64,000 nucleotides of DNA from Ruminococcus flavefaciens MA2007 (GCF_000621845.1 NZ_JHXF01000009.1:124001-188000), one strand, 5' to 3'. Positions 41,536-49,656 are shown, counted from the first letter of the stretch. The notes: a model not told the origin generated them from the letters alone. Program-made: numbers and translations.

Positions 41536-43166
41536 GGCTTCTCCTTTCTGCCGTTAAGTGAGCAGAGCTTTACTGCGTCGTCGATAGTAACGGCATTGTC
41601 GTAATAACCGCGCGTCATACGGCTGACGGCTGTTGTGTAGAAGCTGTTCCTGCTGAAAAACTCATTGGGCTCCCCTGTAGAGACTATCCTGCCGCCGAAA
41701 AACATAGCACATCTGTCTGCGCATACAGCGGCAAATTCCACATCGTGAGTAACAATTACTACGGTAACACCTTTTTCTTTCAGTTTGCGGAGAACACCGA
41801 TTATATTGAGCTTTGCTCCTGCGTCCAGACCTTTTGTCGGCTCATCAAGAAGAAGCAATTTCGGCTTTGAAGCCAGCACCTTTGCCAGTGCCGTGAGCTG
41901 CTGCTCGCCGCCTGAAAGGTCATAGGGGTGCTTATCCATAAGGTGACTGATATCGTAGGGAAGTTCGGTTATATCAGCGTGACATTCATCGAGCTCCTGA
42001 TGGACCGTGCTTTTTAGGAATACTGTCTGAACGTCCTGCGGCAGCATGGCAAGACACTCACGATAGAGTGAGCGGTTCTTGTAATCCTTGAGACGCTTGC
42101 CGAACACCTTTATCCTGCCGCTGTATGGTTTTAGAAGTCCTGCTGCTGCGGAGAGTGCCGTTGTCTTTCCCGAGCCGTTTCCGCCGAGGATACAGAATAT
42201 CTCCTTTTCGTATACAGTGAAGCTGAGCCCGTCAAGTATATCTTTTCCCTCCCGTGAATAGCGGAAGAAAACATCGCTGAACTCCATAGCCGCGGAGTCC
42301 GAATGTTCATACAATGCCTGCGGCAGTCCGCGAGTAGTATTATTGTAGCCTTTTTCTATGAAGTCACGCCCCTCGCGGACTGTAAGCGGGCTGCTTCCGC
42401 TGCCGCTGAGCTCGGCGTAAAGCCGAGCCGCCGCAGGCATACCGCAGAGGATATCAGGACGTTCTTTCAGTTCGGATATGACCTCTGAGGGCTTACTGTT
42501 TGCTATCAGCTGACCTTTATCCATAACGAGAAGTTTGTCGCAAAGCGGTACAACGTCCTCAAGGCGGTGTTCTGCCATAATTATTGTAATGGACAGGTCG
42601 CTGCAAAGCCGCCTGAGAGTTGAAATGAAGTCTGCTGCGGCTATCGGATCAAGCTGAGCAGTCGGCTCGTCGAGAATAAGAAGTTCAGGCTGCATAACGA
42701 GGATAGAAGCAAGATTCAGCAGCTGCTTTTGTCCGCCCGAAAGCTCCGCAACATCTCTGTCGTACCAGTCTCCGATACCGAAGTAGCTTGCCATTTCGGC
42801 TATTCTTCGGGATATCTCATCAGGCGAAGTCCCGAGGTTTTCCAGTCCGAAAGCCAGCTCATGCCAGACCTTGTCAGTGACGACCTGCTGTTCGGGCTTC
42901 TGCATAACAAATCCAATCGCAGAAGCAGATCTTCTGTCGGGAAGCTGTGACAGCTCCACACCGCCGAAGCTTACCGAGCCATTTTTCTCACCGAGAGGTG
43001 TGAGCTCACGTTTCAGCATACGCAGCAGAGTAGACTTGCCGCTGCCCGTAGCTCCGCACAGTACGGCGAACTCGCCCCGTTCAATAGAAAAGGATATATT
43101 GCTGACAGCAGGTTCTGCGCACTGCGGATATGTAAAGGTCAGACCGCTGACCGCAAGTATTTCCAT
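41526..43166 (-). CDS. ECF transporter ATPase, two fused ABC domains
   Basis: 546 residues with both ATP-binding domains in one chain. Domain 1 (about 1-235) has Walker A GATGSGKST, signature LSGGQKQLL and Walker B LLILDEPTAQLD. Domain 2 (about 275-515) has GGNGSGKTT, LSGGEQQLT and LLLLDEPTKGLD, then a THD switch histidine. All catalytic residues appear intact. This corresponds to EcfA and EcfA' fused. Its start overlaps the T-component gene by 28 bases and its end overlaps the S-component gene. It energises uptake with the neighbouring T and S proteins. Confidence 0.93.
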   Translation of the reverse strand: MEILAVSGLTFTYPQCAEPAVSNISFSIERGEFAVLCGATGSGKSTLLRMLKRELTPLGEKNGSVSFGGVELSQLPDRRSASAIGFVMQKPEQQVVTDKVWHELAFGLENLGTSPDEISRRIAEMASYFGIGDWYDRDVAELSGGQKQLLNLASILVMQPELLILDEPTAQLDPIAAADFISTLRRLCSDLSITIIMAEHRLEDVVPLCDKLLVMDKGQLIANSKPSEVISELKERPDILCGMPAAARLYAELSGSGSSPLTVREGRDFIEKGYNNTTRGLPQALYEHSDSAAMEFSDVFFRYSREGKDILDGLSFTVYEKEIFCILGGNGSGKTTALSAAAGLLKPYSGRIKVFGKRLKDYKNRSLYRECLAMLPQDVQTVFLKSTVHQELDECHADITELPYDISHLMDKHPYDLSGGEQQLTALAKVLASKPKLLLLDEPTKGLDAGAKLNIIGVLRKLKEKGVTVVIVTHDVEFAAVCADRCAMFFGGRIVSTGEPNEFFSRNSFYTTAVSRMTRGYYDNAVTIDDAVKLCSLNGRKEKPCS

Positions 43167-44017
43167 TTAAGGTTCACCACCAATTCAAGTATCATGGGCA
43201 TGAGTATCATCAGCCCGTATGAGATAAGTCCAAGAACTCCAAGCATATCGGGAGCTTTTGCTGTTATGGACGGATAGAACACAAAGCTGAGGGACTTTGT
43301 TCCTACAGCTGCACAGGTAATACCGAGAAGCCCGAGTTCTGTCAGCAAAAATGCGATATCAGCCGCCGCAAATCTGAATCTTCTCATCTGAGTTCGTCTG
43401 CCTGTGCCGAAGCCTCTCGCCTCCATACTGTCGGCGGTTATTATGCCGTTTTCCAGCGCCCATGTGACCATAACGGAGAAAACACGGGACTTTCCCTTGA
43501 TGTCGTCGATTATATTATCGTCCCTGTAAAGTCCCATTGCAGTCTGTGCGGCGTTTATTTTTGCAGACTGCCTGCCGAACAGCGGTACGAATCTAAGCGC
43601 CATTGAAAGCACCAGTGACAGCTTCGGAGAGAGAGCTCCCGTAATGTAAAGAAGCTTCTCGCTTGTCATTATCTGTGTAAATGAACGAAGCCAGTACAGC
43701 ACTCCGATTATCATAGCAGCTGAATTTAAGCCATACAGCGTGGCTTCAAGGGTTACAGGATTGTGGTTCATGACAAAGAGTACAGTTTTTCCGTTGTGTG
43801 ACACAAGAGGATTAGCCAGTGCCAGTATCAGAAACAGCACCCAGAAGAATATATGAGTTTTCCCGTGGGACAGACCGTTGCGCATGACAAAGAATGCAAC
43901 AGCTCCCACCAGAGATATGACCATAAGCAGGGGATAATTGCAGAACATAGCTATTCCCGTTACGCTTAGAAACCAGACGGCTATGACTATTGGATTGTAT
44001 TCGGAAAAGCTTCTCAT
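43139..44017 (-). CDS. ECF transporter T component (CbiQ/EcfT-like)
   Basis: 292 residues. Several membrane helices and the coupling motif region MALRFVPLFGRQSAKINAAQTAMG, with SMEARGFGTGRRTQ later, the Ala-Arg-Gly motif that couples to ATPases. The start ATG lies in an ATGA overlap with the upstream receptor gene, with GAGG 9 bases before it. It links the S component to the ATPase. As the T component lies in the same operon as its own ATPase and S protein, this is a dedicated (group I-like) ECF system. Confidence 0.9.
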   Translation of the reverse strand: MRSFSEYNPIVIAVWFLSVTGIAMFCNYPLLMVISLVGAVAFFVMRNGLSHGKTHIFFWVLFLILALANPLVSHNGKTVLFVMNHNPVTLEATLYGLNSAAMIIGVLYWLRSFTQIMTSEKLLYITGALSPKLSLVLSMALRFVPLFGRQSAKINAAQTAMGLYRDDNIIDDIKGKSRVFSVMVTWALENGIITADSMEARGFGTGRRTQMRRFRFAAADIAFLLTELGLLGITCAAVGTKSLSFVFYPSITAKAPDMLGVLGLISYGLMILMPMILELVVNLKWKYLRSAV

Positions 44018-45828
44018 TTTTCATATACCTCGTTAAGGTCGTGGCCTATCTCGCAGGTGTACAGCCACTCTATTTTATCGCCGTCGGAGAGCTCGTATTC
44101 GCCGCATCCTCTTGACGGAGTAATGCCGTTCACATGATACACCCAGCCTGACAGGTCTCCGAAATCATACTCGTAAATATAGTTTATGCCTGCTATGTAG
44201 ACCATACCGTGAGCATTGCCAGCGCTGCCCTTGTTTTCGACTTGAATACCGTAGGTCTGTGCAGCTTCTGTGAGAATATCGAAAACTGTCTCGCCGCTTT
44301 CAAAGTCAAAAGCCGTAGGCGGCAGTATAACGCCGTCCGCAGGGATATGCTCGGCCTTGCCTGCGATAGTGTCACAGCGTATCTCCATAGTTACAGTACC
44401 TGCGATGTTCTTTTTTACTTTTTTCTCGCCGCTGTAGTAGTCCTCGGCGGACTGTATATCCAGCAAAAGTACAACAGCTATAGCCGCACCTGCCACAAGA
44501 ACGATGAACAGATAGTTCTTCCAGCTTCGCTTTCCGAAAATGAAAATAACAAGCGAAATTACCCCTACTGCACCGATTATAATAATAATTATCATCGGCT
44601 TGTGGTTCTTACCCTTGGGAGCATTATTGCTCTGCGCATTCAAAGCTGTTGAAGTAACTTTTGCCCCCGAATTCAGTACAGTTCCTGAAACAGTAACAGT
44701 TTCAGCACCTGTTTCAGTAGTTTTAGCAAGAGTTGTGCCTGCTTTTGCTGTTGTTACAGTGCTTGTCTTTGAAGTCGTGGATTTAGCTTCTGCAGCAGCC
44801 GCAGTCTGAGTCGTACTATGCTCCTGCTTCTGATGTGCGCCCTCAGTGTTGCGCTGTGGAGCTTCGTGAACTCTGCGGTTATCCAGCACAAGCAGGGGAG
44901 ACTTTCCCTCGGTCATGCGCTGGAAAGCTATCAGCGAGTAAAAAGCCTGTACCGTAGCCGTAGGATTGCTGCCGCCTCCCTTAGTATGGCAGAAGCTGCC
45001 GTCGTCAAGGCGATATTCCGCAATGCCGTCGATAAGGTCGTGACCGTCCTTGATAAAGCGCTCGTCGTACCTGCAATCTATCCCCAGAGCCGACAATGCA
45101 ACAAGTACCTGAGATGTGCTCTCGGGATTTGGCGTGCCGAAGCTCTCATAGCCGCCGTTTGACTTCTGCTTTGCCGACAGGAAGTCCAGTGCCCTGTCCA
45201 CAGCCTCAGAGACATCGCTCCTGTCATTATAGGGAGCAAGAGCCTGAACAGTCATTGCTGTTACGTCGATATCGCCGAAGTCTCCGAAAAGAGCCCAGCC
45301 GCCATCGCCGTACTGCATGGAGAGTATACTATCCACAACCGAATCTGCTGTGAAACGGGAGCAGGTATAGCCGTTGTTGAGCACATGAAGTCCGTATATC
45401 CAGCTCATCATGCCCTGTTCGCCGATAGAGCTGTCCAGTATATCAGAGATATAGCTGTTATCGCTGCCTGCCGCCGCCAGTCCGAGAGCATATTTCTCTC
45501 TTGAAGTTGCCGAGGGTACATTATTGCTTGAAAGATAGTCCGTGAGGGAGCGCTCATAGGCAGAAAGGTCGGAATACCCGTACTGACTGAGGGCGAGAGC
45601 GTACCAGTCAGAGGTCTTGCCTGCACCCTCGGCTATCTCACTGCCGAGCCATTCTTCTACGCTGCCTGCGCCGCACTGACTTAGCTTATAATCAACGATA
45701 CCGCCGATAAGGTCGCTGACCTCCTCGGCGGTATGTTCGCTGCACTGAGCTCCCATAGGGACACAGCCCAGTGATAAAACCAATGTAAGTACAATGCACA
45801 GAAAGCCTGTGAGTACCTTAATCCTCAT
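44014..45828 (-). CDS. Membrane-anchored intrinsic-factor/transcobalamin-like protein (alpha/alpha repeats + DUF4430)
   Basis: 604 residues. A signal peptide covers about 1-29. Alpha/alpha repeats of the prenyltransferase/terpene-cyclase superfamily lie at about 60-320 (YGDGGWALFGDFGDIDVTAM, SNGGYESFG, DDGSFCHTKGG). A Thr/Ser/Ala-rich linker follows at about 330-400, then two membrane helices (about 415-435 and 440-460). A DUF4430 domain comes last (about 490-600; GETVFDILTEAAQTYGIQV, GWVYHVNGITPSRGCGEYELSDGDKIEWLY). Human intrinsic factor and transcobalamin combine the same two folds to bind cobalamin. The gene is in a cobalamin-riboswitch operon between a surface protein and an ECF importer, which makes an extracellular corrinoid-capturing receptor likely. 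The membrane hairpin between the two domains is unusual. Confidence 0.8.
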   Translation of the reverse strand: MRIKVLTGFLCIVLTLVLSLGCVPMGAQCSEHTAEEVSDLIGGIVDYKLSQCGAGSVEEWLGSEIAEGAGKTSDWYALALSQYGYSDLSAYERSLTDYLSSNNVPSATSREKYALGLAAAGSDNSYISDILDSSIGEQGMMSWIYGLHVLNNGYTCSRFTADSVVDSILSMQYGDGGWALFGDFGDIDVTAMTVQALAPYNDRSDVSEAVDRALDFLSAKQKSNGGYESFGTPNPESTSQVLVALSALGIDCRYDERFIKDGHDLIDGIAEYRLDDGSFCHTKGGGSNPTATVQAFYSLIAFQRMTEGKSPLLVLDNRRVHEAPQRNTEGAHQKQEHSTTQTAAAAEAKSTTSKTSTVTTAKAGTTLAKTTETGAETVTVSGTVLNSGAKVTSTALNAQSNNAPKGKNHKPMIIIIIIGAVGVISLVIFIFGKRSWKNYLFIVLVAGAAIAVVLLLDIQSAEDYYSGEKKVKKNIAGTVTMEIRCDTIAGKAEHIPADGVILPPTAFDFESGETVFDILTEAAQTYGIQVENKGSAGNAHGMVYIAGINYIYEYDFGDLSGWVYHVNGITPSRGCGEYELSDGDKIEWLYTCEIGHDLNEVYEK

Positions 45829-46735
45829 TCTTTCTTCTCAGAACAAAAGCAGTAGCAACAGCGCCTGCAAGACCGAATACAGCCAGTCCTGCACCCTTTA
45901 CGCCTGTCTTTGGAGAGTTGCCTGAAGCTTTAGTTGTTGCCTTTGTGGTAGTCTTTGTAGTTGTTGCAGTAGTAGTGGTCGTAGTAGAAGAGTTAGTAGT
46001 TGTTGTCAGGGGAGCTGTAGTTGTTGTAGTAGTCAGTGCAGGATCGACCTCGACCATATAAACAGGAGGAACGATATTTACACTGTCAGAAGCTGCGCTT
46101 ACGTAATTAGAGCCTGCTTCTGAGAATTTTACAGTAACCTTGCCGTCGTTATCGGTAACTAAGTCAGTTGCCTTGCCGTTTAAGGTTATCTTTGCGTTTG
46201 CAAGCTTGTTTTCAACAAGATCGCCGTTTGCACCGAATGTGTAATATGTTAGAGTCAGCGGAACTTCTGCGTCAACAGCAACAGGCTCGCCCTTTTTAGC
46301 GTTAAAGAAGCTGTAATAGTAGTTATAGTCCTTTGGATCGGGATAGATAAAAGCCTGTATCTGGTCGCCGTCCTTTATTTCGTCTGCAAGTCCCATGGAC
46401 ATCTTGTCATTTACGTAGTAGCCGTAGCTGCCGCCGTTTTCAACGCCCCAGAGCTTGTCAAGACCGAGTCCCCACTGTCCTACAGAGGACTTGTAGCCTG
46501 CTGCTGCGCCGCCCTCGAACTTATTCTCGTGAGCGATATAGAGAGCGTCGTTGATAGTGAGCTTGCCGTCGCTGTCGATATCGGTAACAGTGATAGGCTC
46601 CTGAATGAGAACAAGATCCTTTTTGTCGTTGGAAACAGTAACAAAGACCTTAGTCTCGTCAGCAGCGAATGAAGTCATACAGACAGCTGAACATGAGATA
46701 AGCAGAGCAGCTGCCATAGCGATAGTTTTTTTCAT
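45818..46735 (-). CDS. Sortase-type surface protein with DUF4430-like domain
   Basis: 305 residues. A signal peptide covers about 1-25. The first domain (about 28-135) resembles DUF4430 (LTINDALYIAHENKF, GGSYGYYVND and DEIKDGDQIQAFIYPD). A beta-sandwich-like segment (about 140-225) and a Thr-rich stalk (about 235-270) follow. The C-terminal signal is SPKTG, then a hydrophobic helix, then RRKNED. SPKTG is the type recognised by some clostridial sortases, so wall attachment is likely. It is the first gene after the cobalamin riboswitch and overlaps the next gene by 11 bases. I infer the outermost corrinoid-binding or corrinoid-handing protein. There is no sortase gene in the window. Confidence 0.78.
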   Translation of the reverse strand: MKKTIAMAAALLISCSAVCMTSFAADETKVFVTVSNDKKDLVLIQEPITVTDIDSDGKLTINDALYIAHENKFEGGAAAGYKSSVGQWGLGLDKLWGVENGGSYGYYVNDKMSMGLADEIKDGDQIQAFIYPDPKDYNYYYSFFNAKKGEPVAVDAEVPLTLTYYTFGANGDLVENKLANAKITLNGKATDLVTDNDGKVTVKFSEAGSNYVSAASDSVNIVPPVYMVEVDPALTTTTTTAPLTTTTNSSTTTTTTATTTKTTTKATTKASGNSPKTGVKGAGLAVFGLAGAVATAFVLRRKNED

Positions 46736-46765
46736 AAAAACCTACTCCTTAAAATAATGTCGGGG

Positions 46766-46958
46766 ACAATAAAAAAGCCTTTCCGCATTGCGAAAAAGCG
46801 CAGCAAACAGCTCCACAGCGATACTGAGGAGTTCTCTGGCAACGTTTTTCACTGTCCAAAAACGTGTAATTACCCATTGTCTGACGAGCGATCCGACTAT
46901 ACGGCAGTGACTGCTGCGACGGATTTGCACCGTACTTCCCTCAGTTTCAGACAAAAAT
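46766..46958 (-). promoter_or_regulatory. Cobalamin riboswitch with terminator
   Basis: On the minus strand the leader reads GGGAAGTACGGTGCAAATCC, matching the conserved core of the adenosylcobalamin-riboswitch family, followed by GCAGCAGTCACTGCCGTA, a B12-box-like segment with GTCACTG instead of the usual GCCACTG. An expression platform with the hairpin CTTTTTCGC-AAT-GCGGAAAGG and a T run ends at about 46771. High corrinoid should cause termination before the operon. It begins at the predicted transcription start. Confidence 0.88.
46776..46800 (-). terminator. Riboswitch-controlled terminator
   Basis: Stem CTTTTTCGC/GCGGAAAGG with G-U pairs, followed by TTTTTT on the minus strand, 40 bases before the first gene's ATG. 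Confidence 0.75.
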
Positions 46959-46987
46959 ATTATAGCATATAGTTTGCTGAAATGCAA
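46959..46987 (-). promoter_or_regulatory. Sigma-A promoter of the corrinoid-uptake operon
   Basis: Minus strand: -35 TTGCAT (46987-46982), a 17-base spacer, and -10 TATAAT (46964-46959). The start point near 46952 is directly at the riboswitch aptamer. Confidence 0.8.
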
Positions 46988-47066
46988 CATTCGGTAAGAA
47001 AAATTCACGTATTTTTAAATATTGAACCTTGATTGTTTGTAAAAATATAAAATTATATCATAAGAC

Positions 47067-47095
47067 TTGCAATGAGCAGTTAAATGTGGTAAAAT
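47067..47095 (+). promoter_or_regulatory. Sigma-A promoter of the tRNA-Arg gene
   Basis: -35 TTGCAA (47067-47072), a 17-base spacer, and -10 TAAAAT (47090-47095), 14 bases before the tRNA. Confidence 0.7.
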
Positions 47096-47109
47096 ATTAT
47101 ACGTGATGT

Positions 47110-47183
47110 GTCCCAATAGCTCAGTAGGATAGAGCGACTGCCTCCTAAGCAGTAGGCCGGAGGTTCGACTCCTCTTTGGGACG
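47110..47183 (+). tRNA. tRNA-Arg (anticodon CCU)
   Basis: A full cloverleaf can be folded. The acceptor stem is GTCCCAA/TTGGGAC and the D arm is GCTC...GAGC. The anticodon arm is ACTGC-CTCCTAA-GCAGT, with anticodon CCT reading AGG. The T arm is GGAGG-TTCGACT-CCTCT with one G-U pair. The discriminator is G and CCA is not encoded. A strong terminator follows. Confidence 0.95.
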
Positions 47184-47188
47184 CTGTA

Positions 47189-47221
47189 AGCTCCCCGATA
47201 TTTGTCGGGGAGCTGTTTTTT
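47189..47221 (+). terminator. Terminator of tRNA-Arg
   Basis: Arms AGCTCCCCGA (47189-47198) and TCGGGGAGCT (47205-47214) followed by a T run. Confidence 0.9.
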
Positions 47222-47326
47222 TACCCGAAATATTTAAATTTTTCAAAAGGTCTTGACTTTTTCCATTCTAAGGTATATAATGTATAGCGCTGAATAAAGG
47301 CGTTTTATGGGAGAAATATAGATAAA

Positions 47327-48130
47327 ATGGAGAAGATTATGGAAGATGTTGAAATTTTTCTGAGCAGACTTGCCCCTGAGAAAAAGCTCTATGAGGAAGC
47401 TGCAAAAAAGCTTGGCACGGCAGATATAACAGACAGATTCACACTTTCGGGAGCTATTGCCGAAAAGGGCGCTCCTGTGTCCTACAAGGTCTATATTTCT
47501 GACGAGGATATAGAAAACAGCACTATCGAAGAAATAAAGTCGGTATTTTCAGAGGCTGCCGAGGAAAATCCTGAGATCAGCGTTGAGTTTATTTCCGATG
47601 AGTTCCTCAACCTTATCGATGATAAGGCAAGGATAACTGCTGACAGCAAGCCGAGAAGCCTTGTCCACAGGGACGGCGATCTTCACCCGACAGTACATAT
47701 TTGGATGATAAAGCGCCGTGATATGGGAGTTTTCGTTCTTTTGCAGAAACGTGCTCATGAAAAGGATATCAATCCTGACTGTTACGATGTATCTGCGGCA
47801 GGACACGTATCTCAGGGCGACGAGTTCCGTTATACTGCACTGAAAGAGGTACATGAGGAACTGGGACTTGATATAGACAGGAGCAAGCTTGAATTTATCG
47901 GACTTAAAAAGGCTGAGTTCAACAAGGACGGCATACATGATAACGAGCTCGTGGCAGTTTACATCTGCCGTGAGAATATCAACATCGAAGACCTTGTGCT
48001 ACAGTCATCTGAGGTCTCTGAGGTATGCTGGGCTGAGATAGACGAGCTTCTCTCCATAATGAAATATGAGGATATCCCGAATTGTATCTCACTTGACGAG
48101 CTGGACATGATAAAAAAAGCAGTATTTTGA
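47327..48130 (+). CDS. Nudix hydrolase with N-terminal extension
   Basis: 267 residues. The C-terminal half is a Nudix domain with the box GHVSQGDEFRYTALKEVHEELGL; Lys replaces the usual Arg of REUXEE, while the metal-binding glutamates are kept. The N-terminal 100 residues are not recognised. Similar proteins belong to the isopentenyl-diphosphate isomerase-like Nudix group (HRDGDLHPTVHIWMI precedes the box), so hydrolysis of a nucleoside or isoprenoid diphosphate is possible. A second ATG at 47339 has a better-spaced GGAG and may be the true start. The gene is alone, with a terminator after it. Confidence 0.88.
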   Translation: MEKIMEDVEIFLSRLAPEKKLYEEAAKKLGTADITDRFTLSGAIAEKGAPVSYKVYISDEDIENSTIEEIKSVFSEAAEENPEISVEFISDEFLNLIDDKARITADSKPRSLVHRDGDLHPTVHIWMIKRRDMGVFVLLQKRAHEKDINPDCYDVSAAGHVSQGDEFRYTALKEVHEELGLDIDRSKLEFIGLKKAEFNKDGIHDNELVAVYICRENINIEDLVLQSSEVSEVCWAEIDELLSIMKYEDIPNCISLDELDMIKKAVF

Positions 48131-48156
48131 AAAAAGCAGGCAAAGCCTGCTTTTTT
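48130..48156 (+). terminator. Terminator of the Nudix gene
   Basis: Perfect arms AAAAAAGCAGGC and GCCTGCTTTTTT (48130-48141 and 48145-48156); the left arm starts at the last base of the gene's stop codon. Confidence 0.9.
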
Positions 48157-48173
48157 ATGTGTGATTCATCATT

Positions 48174-48202
48174 AAAAAAGGCGTGATATCATCACGCCTT
48201 TT
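48174..48202 (-). terminator. Terminator of the low-complexity membrane protein gene
   Basis: Arms GGCGTGAT (48180-48187) and ATCACGCC (48191-48198) with A and T runs on both sides. Confidence 0.8.
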
Positions 48203-48206
48203 GTGT

Positions 48207-48839
48207 TTATTCAGATGCAGCAGCTCCGCCGTCTGCCGGTGCGGGAGCCGCGGTCTCACCGCCTGTGCCTGCGCCGCCGTTATCAGGTGGAGTTACAGGA
48301 TTTTCAGTGCCTGTACCTGTGCCGCCCTCAGGAGGAGTTACGGGATTCTCGGTTCCTGTACCTGTACCGCCGTTCGGATCAAGTGTCGTACCTTCACCGT
48401 TAGGATATGTGGTGAGTTCACCTGTACCGCCTGCATAGCCGCTTACAACGGAAGTTGTAGTAGTGGGAGTATAGGTGTTGAGCTGTCCCGAGAAGTCGCC
48501 TGACGGGATCTTCTGTCCCTTGAAGAAGCCATTGCCCGAGGTAAAGCTTATGGTGTATTCTGACTTCTTTACCTTTGTGACTGTAGTTGTACGCTTTGTC
48601 TTGGATACAGTGCTTGTAGCTGTAGTGGTAACAGCTGTAGTAGGGCTTGTACTCTGTGGATCCTGCTTGTATATGCTCTCACGTCCGAAGCTGGATATCA
48701 TCTTCTCCGACGGAGTTATTGGAAAAATAACAAAAAAAGTAAGAATAACAGCTGTAAGTGCAATAAAACAGCCGCACGAAACGAGGGTTATCTTGGTGGA
48801 TTTTTTCAGATTGCTGAAAAAGCCGTTTCCTCTGCTCAT
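48207..48839 (-). CDS. Signal-anchored low-complexity surface protein, unknown function
   Basis: 210 residues. A short basic cytoplasmic tail and one helix (about 18-40) precede an extracellular part rich in Thr, Ser, Gly and Pro. A near-exact tandem repeat GGTGTGTENPVTPP occurs twice (about residues 160-190), and a Thr-rich stretch with KTKRTTTVTKVKK lies before it. No enzyme motif is seen. It could be a cell-surface stalk or wall-spanning protein. It is monocistronic with its own terminator. Confidence 0.7.
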   Translation of the reverse strand: MSRGNGFFSNLKKSTKITLVSCGCFIALTAVILTFFVIFPITPSEKMISSFGRESIYKQDPQSTSPTTAVTTTATSTVSKTKRTTTVTKVKKSEYTISFTSGNGFFKGQKIPSGDFSGQLNTYTPTTTTSVVSGYAGGTGELTTYPNGEGTTLDPNGGTGTGTENPVTPPEGGTGTGTENPVTPPDNGGAGTGGETAAPAPADGGAAASE

Positions 48840-49043
48840 GTAATAAACACTCTCCTGTACATAGTTATGTATTTATTATACTACTGATGTCGGAAAAAGT
48901 CAAGCTATAGTATGCCTGTTTGTGTGAAAGTATGATGAAAAGTGCCTGATCGTGAGCAGTTTTGGTCTTTTCGATTGACAATATGTCAGTGAAGTGCTAT
49001 AATAACAGAAATTGCAATAAAACTTCACACGAAAGGAACAATC

Positions 49044-49499
49044 ATGATAGTACAGATACACGATAAAAACGAGAAAAGAGCCATATCACGCAAAATACTT
49101 GAAGCTCTGACGGAATGGTTCGAGGTGGACGAGTCAAGAGAGCAGTATATCGCCGAAAGCGCTGACAGGATATTCTTTGCAGCCGAGGAAAAGGGAGAAT
49201 ATGTAGGTTTTCTGTGCCTTAAAGAAACGGGCAATGCTACGGTAGAGCTTGCGGTTATGGGCGTTCTGAAGCCCTATCACCGCGGAGGTATCGGCAGGGA
49301 ACTTGTTGAAAAAGCAAAAGAAGCCGCTAAATTCTTAGGATATTCATTTATGCAGGTAAAAACTGTAAAAATGGGAGTGTATGAAGATTATGACAGAACA
49401 AATATGTTCTATATAGGCTGCGGATTCAAGGAATTCGAGGTATTTCCCGATTTATGGGACGAAGCGAACCCATGTCAGATATATGTGATGGCACTGTAA
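49044..49499 (+). CDS. GNAT-family N-acetyltransferase
   Basis: 151 residues, single GNAT domain. The acetyl-CoA-binding loop is in VLKPYHRGGIGRELVEKAKEAAK (motif A pattern R/Q-x-x-G-x-G/A, here RGGIGR), followed by the C-terminal MFYIGCGFKEFEVF. It transfers an acetyl group to an amine of an unknown small molecule or protein. RBS GAAAGGA. The gene is alone, convergent with the GH9 gene. Confidence 0.9.
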   Translation: MIVQIHDKNEKRAISRKILEALTEWFEVDESREQYIAESADRIFFAAEEKGEYVGFLCLKETGNATVELAVMGVLKPYHRGGIGRELVEKAKEAAKFLGYSFMQVKTVKMGVYEDYDRTNMFYIGCGFKEFEVFPDLWDEANPCQIYVMAL

Positions 49500-49502
49500 A
49501 AT

Positions 49503-49656
49503 GTAGGGGACGCCGCTGTCTGCAAATAATAAAAAAGGACGCAAAGGGGAGCCCCCTTTGGCGGAATCGCAGGTTACCAAATATGAGCCGTTACTTTACG
49601 GCTCGGTAGCCCGCTTTTTCCGTTAAGGGGAGCAGCCTAATGCGTCCTTTTTTCAT
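49503..49656. repeat. Structured intergenic element between convergent genes
   Basis: A half copy of the GTAGGGGACG repeat (49503-49516) is followed by a 123-base element bounded by perfect 13-base inverted arms (49531-49543 and 49641-49653, the latter with a T run). It encloses two further hairpins: CAAAGGGG-AGC-CCCCTTTG (49542-49560) and GAGCCGT-TACTTT-ACGGCTC (49585-49604). It can serve as a bidirectional terminator for both flanking genes. Its size and nesting look like a small transposon-derived or RNA element. Confidence 0.7.

Noticed and set aside
41526-43166. Two separate ATPase genes for the ECF transporter
   Set aside because: The frame is continuous across both ABC domains with no internal stop or RBS, so it is a genuine fusion.
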